DNA of 64,000 nucleotides from Paragorgia papillata (Eukaryota; Cnidaria; Anthozoa; Scleralcyonacea; Coralliidae): NCBI GenBank assembly GCA_035771165.1, contig JAWNZC010000013.1, forward strand, positions 1,756,501 through 1,820,500, written 5' to 3'. Positions 54,413-64,000 of the stretch are shown here, one piece after another. The position numbers and the translations under genes are program-made. Within the stretch, counting starts at the first letter, position 1. Each line of letters begins with the position of its first letter. Under the pieces are notes generated by a model. The model did no database searches and was not told where the DNA came from. It saw only the letters and a program-made list of their open reading frames with translations.

Positions 54413-57400
54413 ACCTTCCTGGAATTGTAAGTGGTGACACAGTCGGTTTTCTAGACCCCCACGAAAGGTATTTTCAACCTCGGGAGCCCGGCCAGAAGTA
54501 CAAGATCAGCGACGGTTTACTAAACATTAACTGCATAGATCAGTTTGCGCCATTCCATGGAATTTTTGGTTGCGACCTTGCCCAAGCTAAGAGCTACGAC
54601 AGCACGCTGTTTCGATTCCCGTTGCGAACCGAGACGTCGGAGTTATCTGAGAAGAAATACACGAAAGAGATGATCAATGGTCTGTTCGAGTCATTGCGCA
54701 AAGAAGCGTCCGTGATACTGCTGTTCCTCAAGAGTGTCGAAAGCATCAGTGTACACGAACGGAAAGAAGATGGAGAAATGGAATGTGTATTCAAGGTGGA
54801 AATAGCGCCAGCAACGCGCGACGATGTTCGAAGAAAGCGCCTAGAGCTGTTACAGAATGCACTAAAGCCTGGTGTAATCGAGTCCAGATTCGTTATTGAT
54901 ATTCAAGTGATTTCTACATCACCAACGCACAGCTTTAAGTGGCTGATAGTGCACCAGATTGGCTCAACCGAAAAACGCATCAGTGAGTTAGCTGCAAAAC
55001 TCCACTTACTTCCGTGGGTCGGCTTAGGCGTGCCTCTCAACGATGAAGCCATTAACGAAGGAGTTGGCAGAATATTCTGTTTCCTTCCCTTGCCCCCGGA
55101 CGAAGAATGCAAAACAGGCCTTCCCGTTCATGTTCATGGCTATTTTGGATTAACCGATAATAGACACGGCCTAGCATGGTCTGGTTCAGACCGTCAGAAT
55201 AGCGAGACGGCAGAGTGGAACAAGCTATTACTGACGAAAATCGGTAGCACGGTATACTGTAAGATCTTAGAGAGTTTAGTTGAAAACGAGCCTCGCACTG
55301 GTGTTAACCAAGAACCGAGAAGTCGACTTGTCTACTCAACTTTGCCAAGTTTGAATGATGTCCGAGGTCTCTGGAACTGTATTTTACAGCCACTGTTCGA
55401 GCAGCTAAAAAAACAAAAGTTGTTTTACGCCCAGTCCACCTCAGGCAATTCGTGGAATGCATTAAAGGACGGCTGCCTTGATCGTTTCCGTCCTGGTGAA
55501 ACGGAAACCCAAAATGCTGTTGTTACATTTCTAAGGCAATTCGTGCCAGTTTTTACAGACTTGCCAAGTCATGTTTTGCAAATTGTGGACCATGTTGAAT
55601 ACCTTTCAACATTTCATAACATCACTCCCGCTATAGTAAGATCTATTGTAAAGAGATGTGGTATCGGCACCACAGGACGTCAAGAGAAAGTGCTGTTGCT
55701 CGGATACGTCTTAAGCGATGGGCAGGTTGGTCAACTGACAGATCTTCCCTTACTACCTTTGGCAAATGACGAGTTCGCCACGTTCCATGTCCATAGTCAC
55801 GCGTCAAATTCTAAAAAGTCCGTGTTCGTGCCAAGTGGTGAATGTACAGCAGTATTGTTACCCAACATGAAAGACCGTTTTCTATACGGCAGTCTTCCTA
55901 AAGATACTGCCAAAAAGCTACATGACGTGGCGGCCCACGATGTTCAAAAGCAGAATCCAACGCAGCTAGTTCGTCTCACACCCGACATAGTTATCGACAA
56001 CTTGTGCGCCAGTCTACCTTCCGAATGGTTAGATGGAAAAGAGAAAGTCAAGTGGACTCCGGGATGTTCCAACCATCCAGACGAATCATGGCTTGAAGCA
56101 GTTTGGCTCTGGATTCAGACCTCGTTTCAAACGTCACTCAGACCGCTACGAGGTATTCCACTGATACCACTGCCCACACACTCTCACAAATCTCTCGGAG
56201 TTTTGTCTAAAAATTCAAAGTTTATCTTCGCGTCAGATTCTTCTGGAGAAGATCTACCAGAAACGATCGTCGACTTCCTCACAGCCTGCGAATGCACTGT
56301 TCTCTCCGACGTGCCTTCTTATGTGCGTCATCACCGTTCCATCGCCATCTACATCGCCCCGGCGTCTCCTGCTGGGGTGTTAAAAGTGATAAGTCGTTGT
56401 ATCCTGAGTGTTGTACAAGAGTACATCAAGCAAGTGCGTGATCCAAACGACAGGGCTCTGCTTCGTTCCTTTTTCTGTCGCCTACCTAGTATTTCCGACA
56501 GCGAAAAGAAGTTCTTACTTCAGTTGCCGTTGTTCCATACACTCAATGGCACGATTACTGCTGTGCAAGTAGACAGAGAAACGAGGGAAGCCGCGTCGCC
56601 GGATTTCAACCTTCCCAGCGGCTTTACACTTTCCAGTGGCGACAAGCTTATCTCGACAACAGACGACAGTTCACGCAATCTTTTGAGTTTTATGAAGATC
56701 ACGATCCTCAAACATGCCGACGTTTTTATCCAGTACCTGTTTCCCGACATCCGAGAGAATTCTGTGTACACCGCCGAGGAAACAGATCTGATAATGATGT
56801 GGATCCTTGCCAGAATGTATACTTTCAGCCAGCAAAACAAAGAATTTGTTGCCCAAATGAAAGCTTTACCTTTCGTTCCCACTAAAACTGGGCAAAGAAG
56901 AACAGCAGCCACTCTTTTTGTCTCCAACGATCCAGTTCTTCGTGACTTGTTTGTTGACGAACCAGAGCGATTCCCCACAGGAACGTTTGCTACCGACGAC
57001 GCGATTTCAAGATTGAAACAGCTGGGGCTACGAACGAGTGAAAATGTTACTAGACTTGATCTTTTCACATGCGCCGAGGCAATACAGTCAAGTCGTAATT
57101 CTGCATTGTCTCTCAACAAAGCCAAAGCGTTGGTGAAAATTCTAAATGCTAAGCCTGATCACCTACATCAAACGCTAGGTTATGGTCATGATATATTGAA
57201 AAACGTTCTTTGCCAAATAAAGTGGATCCCATGTGCCATAGTCCCACCACCCAACTACCCAGAGGTTATGCCATGGAAACACAGCATAGCTTACTTTGCT
57301 CCTGCCGAAATTCGCAGTTCATCCGAGGCTCTTCTGATAGGTTCGTCGATGCCAACGCTAGGGGCAGAAATGAGTAAAAATCTTCAGCAAGAATTTGCGC

Positions 57401-60400
57401 TGCATTCACACCCACCAGTTGATAAAGTTGTCCGTCAATTGAAAATCGCCGTCGAAAGCTGGAAGGTTCGCCAAGGAGAAACGCTGACGATGACCTTCGA
57501 AATCATGCTTGCCAATATCTATCATTTCCTTGCAACTGTCGATCACCAGACTCTCTCGCGTGCCATCCAAAGTGCGCATCTGGAAAGGTGGATCTGGCAT
57601 GGAAGGGGTTTCTGTTCACCGGCACAGGTAGCACTTCAGAATGACTTCCCACTAGATCTACGACCACAGTTATTTGTTCTACCAGATAGCATCAAGGGTA
57701 GATCTCTTCTGGTTGAATTTTTTTGTCGACATGGTGTGCGAAGGCGCTTTTCAAAGCAGGACATTCTCGGGGTTCTTGTGGGGATCAGAGATAAACACGC
57801 AAAGGATCCATTCGACGACAACTCCGCGAAAGAGGTTGGCGTAGATATGGATATTTGTTGTGCCATTTTGCAGTGGGTTGTGAGAGATAACACTACGTTA
57901 TCGGACACCATGCAAGAGAAAGTGCTTGTTCCAGTGCAGAGCGCCAGAAACGTTCTGGTTCTTGAACCTTGTAAGAAATGCACCTACTGTGATCATGACT
58001 GGTTGCGTCGTGGCGGATCGGAGCTTGATATCCCAGGGGACTATTTCCTTATCCATGATTCGGTACCTCCGAATGTAGCAAGGTTACTTGGCGTAACCGC
58101 GCTAAGCACGTGCTTAGTGTCAGCGGCGCCACTAGGCTTCGAGTTTGAGCAGACAGGGCCCCACGAGCCAATAACGACTCGACTGAGTAACATTCTGAAA
58201 GAATACAAAGAAGGAGTTGGCATTTTCAAGGAGCTCATTCAAAACGCAGACGACGCTGGTGCGAGTAAAGTCCGTTTCCTGGTTGACTGGAGGCATGGTC
58301 CAAAGCAGAAACTCTTGTCACCCAAGATGGCCGAGTGTCAAGGTCCTGCACTGTGGGCTTACAACAACGCTGTGTTTTCCGACAAGGATTTTGAAAACAT
58401 CAACAAGCTGGCAGGAGCAACCAAAGAAGAAGACCTGGCTAAAATTGGTCGCTTTGGACTTGGCTTTAACGCAGTGTATCATCTCACTGACGTACCAAGC
58501 TTCGTGAGCAGAGAATACTTTGTTGTTTTCGACCCCAATGTTAATCATATTGTCCATATCAAGGACAAGTCACGTCCCGGCATAAAAATCAACCTCGCTA
58601 CAAATCCCATACCCCTTTCCACGTTCGAAGATCAGTTCCAGCCTTACCACGACGTCTTTGGTTGTAAGACACAAGGAACGGAGAGCGGGAAATTCTTCTA
58701 CGATGGAACACTGTTTAGGTTTCCATTTCGTACTATGAAGGAAGCCAGGGAGAGCGAAATATGCCAAAGTGTTTATGACGACAAGAAAATAAAAGCAATC
58801 GTTAGCAGCCTGAAAGAGAGCGCATCGTTACTTTTGCTTTACACCCAGCGCGTGATGGAAGTAGAACTGTACGAAACTACGGCTTCGAGTGATGCCGAAA
58901 AGATGCAACTGGTTTTATCCATCACAAAACTCAAGCCACAAACCATACGAAATGAAACATCTGTAAATGACGTTCCGTTTATCGAGGAATGCTCAAATTG
59001 GTGGGCAACTAAGCGGCACAATAAGATACTGCCTTCTTCCAATCCTTCGCGATGTGAACTTGTGACGATCGGTACCAAACAAATGGTATCGGATCTCATT
59101 ACCAGCGCTGCTGAGTCTGAGAAACAAGAGTTGTGGCTGGTGACGTCCAGTGTAGGAACAGAGGCGTCAGTTCGCCTGGCCTCTGGAGAGGGCCGCAAGC
59201 ACAGCCTGTTACCGTGCGCTGGCGCAGCGGCTCAGCTTAAAGTGATAACCAAAACGCCTAAAGATTCCTTGAAGTTTCATGTGGCTCCTGCCCAGTGTGG
59301 CGAGGCATTTTGTTTCCTACCACTGTCCATTCCAACCGGTCTTCCAGTCCATGTCAACGGCTACTTCGCACTCACATCCAACCGAATGGGGCTCTGGAAA
59401 CGAAGCACGTTACTGCGACATCAGCCAGTCGAAGTCCAGTGGAATGATTGTCTTATGGAAGATGCTCTCGCAAACGCTTACATTCAGCTTTTGAAAGACG
59501 TGAAGTCCTTATCAGAATGTGGATATTTAGAACAGTACGATTTCTATTCTTTATGGCCGCATTACGATAAATACTCGTCTTCATGGGAAATACTAGTAAA
59601 CAGCGTCTACAACAAGTTGGTGAATAACGATTTGCCACTGCTTTACAGCGATTCAGGATGGCTAAGTCTCAAACATGGCTACGTATTAGGCGAATCGCTG
59701 TTGCCTGTTGACAAAGTTGTCGATATTCTGAAACACCTTGAACAACCAGTATTTCGGTTACCCCCACTAGTGTCAAGCTCCTTACAGAAATCGGGTCATG
59801 GCAGCGTACTATCACAACAAACTCTGACATTGGAAAGTTTTCTCCAAAAATTCTTTTTTCCAAATATTAGCATACTTTCACGGGCACAACGAGATGCTGT
59901 CGTATGTTTTGGCTTGGACTATATTTTGCGGGAAAAACGGAAGAGTATTGTTAACATGTTTCGGGAAAATCGTTGTATTACCGTATCGATGGATGGGCGC
60001 CACCTAGCCAGGCCTTCTGAGCTGATCAACCCGAATGGAGCCGCGGCTAGCCTATTCTCCTCCGAAGATCGTCGGTTCCCGATCGGAGAAGATTTTTTAA
60101 CTGACGACCGAGTGTATGTATTGGAACGACTGGAAATGGTAAAAGACCACCTGTCATGGCACGAAATCATACAAAGGGCCGAATCCGTAGAGAAACTTAC
60201 AGATTTCCAAAAAAAGAAAGAGCGTGCAAAAAATCTTATCAAGTATCTGGAGAAAAATATCGAGCACCTGACCAAAGCAGATGGTGATAGTGTAATCATT
60301 CTCCGGAGGACAGAATTTCTGCCAATCATGCTCGAGCCTCCGGATGGGTATTTCCTTCCGTGGCAAGGATGCAGACAAAAGAAGCAGTTTGTTGCTCCTG

Positions 60401-63400
60401 TCAATCTTTTCCTGCCCAGTGACATGGAGCTCGTCGGTTCTTCCAGTTTAATCGTCGACGACTCAAATGATAGTGGATGCGGTCACCTTGGCAAAAACGT
60501 GAAAGATTTTCTGGGCTTTTCTGGACGTCGTCCAGAAATAAAGCTGGTTATTTGGCAACTGAACGAGGCCATTGATGCCTGGTCCATGTTAAGTGACAAG
60601 AAAGAGCTCCAAAAGCACATGGTAGAGGCCATCACTAAAAAGGTATACAAATACTTGGATTCCTTTGTGCGCCAAATAGAAGAAAATCTACGGCAGTCAC
60701 GGAACAAGGAAAGGCAGCGAAACGACGACGTGCTCTTGGAAAATTTGCTGGCAAATCTTCGTCGGAAAAATTGGCTTTTTATACAAGGGCAATTCGTACC
60801 AAGTCGAAATGTCGCTTACTACTGGAATAGAGATGGCGCTCCTTTTCTCTACGGTCTTCCAGAGCATTACAGGAGAAATTACAACAGCTTAATGAGAGTT
60901 GCTGGAGTGAAAAAAAACTTTGAAGTGTCGGATTTCATAAACGCCCTGTACGCACTTCAGGAGACCAAGAAGAGCCTTCCCCTCAGTGAAGAAGAGCTGA
61001 AACTCGCTGCCTGTTTCCTGAACGAGTTGAAAGATGTCAACAACGATACCATTAAGAAGCATGTTGGTAAAATACCATTACCAGACACAAATAAAGTCTT
61101 GCACCAAAGCGACAACCTTACCATAAATTTGAATTTTTGGCTTAAGGATCGCGAGGAAGATCGTCGCTACGTTCATCGGGATATCCCACAAGAACTAGCT
61201 CTAGACCTCGGTGCGAGATCATTGCAAAGCAGGATTCTGAAGAAATACACGAATACCATAGGAATATCGTTTGGACAACATGAAAAGTTAACCGACAGGT
61301 TGAAAAACATCCTACAAAGCTACCCTTGTGATTCTGGAATCCTGAAAGAACTTGTGCAAAACGCTGACGATGCCCAAGCTTCTGAGATTCATTTCGTCTA
61401 CGACACCCGAATTCTTCCCAGTGAGCGCGTAATTCAAAAGAATGCCATCGAGATCCAAGGACCAGCACTCTGCGTGTATAACGATCGACATTTCACCGAC
61501 AAGGACTTGGAAGGAATTCGAAATCTTGGAACCGGAAGCAAAAGGGACGATCTTGAAAAGACCGGACGGTATGGGGTTGGATTCAACGCTGTGTACCATT
61601 TGACAGACTGTCCGAGCTTTTTATCCAACGATGAAACCCTGGTTTTTCTTGATCCTCACTGTCGATATACTACCGAGGCCTTGCCGAACTCCCCCGGTGG
61701 GATGTTTCAGCCCATAGATGAGGAGTTTAGGGAGAATTTTCCGGATGTTTTTGTTGGATATCTCGGCGAATACTTTGAGTTGAAAGGCTCTACTATGTTT
61801 CGTCTACCACTGAGAGATAATTCCCAATCATCTTTCGAATCACTGATCTCCACTATGTATCCAAACAAGCTTGTAATGACACAGCTCTTCGACAATTTCC
61901 AAGAAGAATCCAAAAATCTGCTGCTGTTTCTTAACCATATTAAGAAAATCACTCTCTCGACAATTGGTCTGGATAATGCGCTTGAACGAATATACGAAGT
62001 AAGCTCCATTCTCGACAAGGAACACGAAGAACAGCGCAAGGAAATCTCGTCTGTAGTGAAGACCTTCAAGAATACACCAACAAGTAAAATTCCGTGGAAA
62101 GGTACAACGTATCCGATGACCATTTCAGATAGCAACGGATTGGTCGAAAAGTGGCTGATTCACCAATGTATCGGAACGCCGCAAGCCAGAGGACGGAGTA
62201 AAGATGACGCTACTATACCGGATGGACGACAATACGGTCTTTTTCCTCGTGGTGGAATCGCAGCTCTTCTGCCGTATTCGAATGTTCGAGATGAACGACG
62301 TTACGTAGTCTATTGTTTCTTACCACTGCCGACCAGTTACACATCCTTGCCAGTTCACATCAACGGCCATTTTGCCCTCGATACTTCCAGAAGAAATTTA
62401 TGGGAAGACACGAACGGTGTGGATCCTCGCACGAAGTGGAACAACTTTATGAAGTCGCGTGTATTACCTCCTGGGTACACGGCGTTAATCAGAGAAGCGC
62501 AAAATTACATACCTGGCTGTGAAAGGGATCCTTCTAAGAACGCCCAGTTTCATCTTTCAAATGGAAATACTACCCAGTTCTGTTTGCGTTGGTATCACAA
62601 CCTTTTTCCCGATGCGTCAACCGATAAGGCATGGAAACGTCTGGCACTCGAGGTCTACCACTTCTTAGGAATAACAAAAGCTCCAGTTTTACCAGTGGTT
62701 GTTACTGATGAAGCCAGTATGGTTCAAGACAGTTTACCCCAACGAATACACAGATGGGTTTCAGCTGACACGGGTTTCTTCGTGGATCATCGTACAACTC
62801 CAGAGGAACTACCGAAATTGCTACTACGAATCCATCTACCCGTACTAGTCCACTCTCCATTAATGATATACTGGGGATTCCAACACGCCAAGATTAATCC
62901 ACGGCTGGTTGACCCAAAGAGCGTCATTGTTTTTCTACAAAGTTTTCTTTCCAAGAACTCGACGGCTTGTCAGATTGGGAACCTTCCATGTAAGTTAGAA
63001 GACACAAATGTCAGAAGTAAACCAGAGCTTAAGGAATTAATAAACTATTGTGCGGTGGAGGAAAGCTTTGCTACTCATTTACAAGGTCTACCGTTGCTAC
63101 TAACTGCGGACGGTCAGCTTCGAGTCTTCGACAGCAGTAAACCTGTTTTCTGTTCCCCGTTTGGTGATCTTTTTCCCGACCAACGCCACCAGTTTATTCA
63201 CGCCTACGTTCTGTACGATTTTCCAGATGTGACAGATAACGCAAAAAGTGTGATGCGTCAGTTTAAAGTAAGCGATTTGGCCGTGTTGCTAGCTTCTATC
63301 TTCGATCCAAGCATGAAAGGCATCACCACACACATACGGTGGCTGTATCCAGACGAAGGCGTTTTGTCGAAAGCCTGGTTTAGACGACTGTGGGTGTTTC

Positions 63401-64000
63401 TACAAAATTACGCCAAGCCCGAGCAGAATGAGCAGCAAGTATCGCTAAAAGCCTTAGGAGAGTGGCCAATCATACTGACTACATCTAAAGAACTGGTTAC
63501 CATCGACAACGCAAAGACAGTATTGGACATGACTCCGAGTGGAACCGGAATCGCACGCGGGAAAAAGGTACGGGAAATTCTGCAGAAGGCACAATGCCCT
63601 TCATTGGAAAAGGACATCACTTTCGAGAAGCCGTATCCCGCTATCAGATCGGTAATGGCATCTTCAAAATTCCTTGAAAGAAACACTGCTGTAACAGATC
63701 CGTATGTGGCACACCCCCACTGTGTCGCCGATGTTCTTCAGGTTCTTAATTTCATGAGGAAGAGTGGAACTCTGGATGTTTCGAAGCTGCGTGCCAGCGA
63801 AATCCGCGAACTTCTGGAATTCTTCCAAGACGATTGCGAAAATCTTCAACCGAAGAGCTACTTCAACGCGATTCTTAAAACGCTACCATTTTACAAAGCC
63901 TTGGATTGCACACACGTCAGTTTATCCGCGTCTTCCTACGCTCTTGTCCCGCCTGGTGTACCTGTGACAGAGTTAGAAAAGCTTCAACGTCATACGGATT
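54413..64000 (+). CDS. Sacsin-like gene 3, giant final exon (partial, runs off window)
   Basis: Acceptor CTCTGTAG, then DLPGIVSGDTVGFLDPH. The frame checked at the acceptor and at the last bases (VPVTELEKLQ) is the same, and I see no sign of an internal stop, so about 3,196 codons are open to the window edge. SRR1 continues to about 58140. SRR2 begins near 58141 with [18 protein letters not shown] and GRFGLGFNAVYHLTD. SRR3 begins near 61265 with LKELVQNADDAQASEIHF and GRYGVGFNAVYHLTD. Together with the upstream exons about 3,319 residues are visible. Unlike gene 1 the SRR2-SRR3 junction is intact, and unlike gene 2 there is no Lys/Glu repeat insert. The end of SRR3 and any J-like or HEPN domain are outside the window. 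Confidence 0.9.

Overview
The window looks like nuclear DNA of an invertebrate animal. It has spliced genes with GT-AG introns, AT-rich intergenic DNA, many short palindromic (MITE-like) elements, CR1/Jockey-type LINE ends, a decayed Ty3/gypsy integrase and long microsatellites. A cnidarian, probably an anthozoan such as a coral or sea anemone, is my best guess. That rests on general character (giant sacsin-type genes plus this repeat style), not on a marker gene.

The only convincing host genes are three paralogous sacsin-like genes. Each encodes sacsin repeating regions (SRRs) built on a GHKL/Hsp90-like ATPase fold. The two whose 3' ends are visible finish with a HEPN domain. Gene 1 is on the minus strand (about 21218 down to 9641). 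Gene 2 is on the plus strand (27691-46156, complete, predicted 4,271 aa). Gene 3 is on the plus strand (49861 to beyond 64000; about 3,319 aa visible). Genes 1 and 2 are head to head; genes 2 and 3 are in tandem. All share one exon plan that I derived from the sequence: an optional 22-nt first coding microexon (genes 2 and 3), an 89-nt exon (99 coding nt with its own ATG in gene 1), a 259-nt exon holding the first ATP-binding motifs, and a giant final exon (12,446 nt in gene 2).

The copies differ in informative ways. Gene 1 appears to have lost about 3.4 kb relative to gene 2, fusing the start of SRR2 to the middle of SRR3 out of frame. It keeps a J-domain-like segment in which the HPD triad is not seen. 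Gene 2 has no J-like segment before its HEPN domain. Genes 2 and 3 share near-identical patches inside otherwise diverged sequence, which suggests gene conversion.

Layout: 1-9640 is repeat-rich DNA (LINE end, minisatellite, foldback elements, gypsy remnant, and a 158-bp tandem array apparently derived from the 3' end of gene 1). 9641-21218 is gene 1. 21219-27690 is the shared upstream region of genes 1 and 2, full of transposons. 27691-46156 is gene 2. 46157-49860 is a repeat-rich spacer. 49861-64000 is gene 3, whose second intron carries a three-deep nested insertion. By analogy with vertebrate sacsin, these proteins would be large cytoplasmic chaperone-like ATPases. Their role in this animal cannot be read from the sequence.
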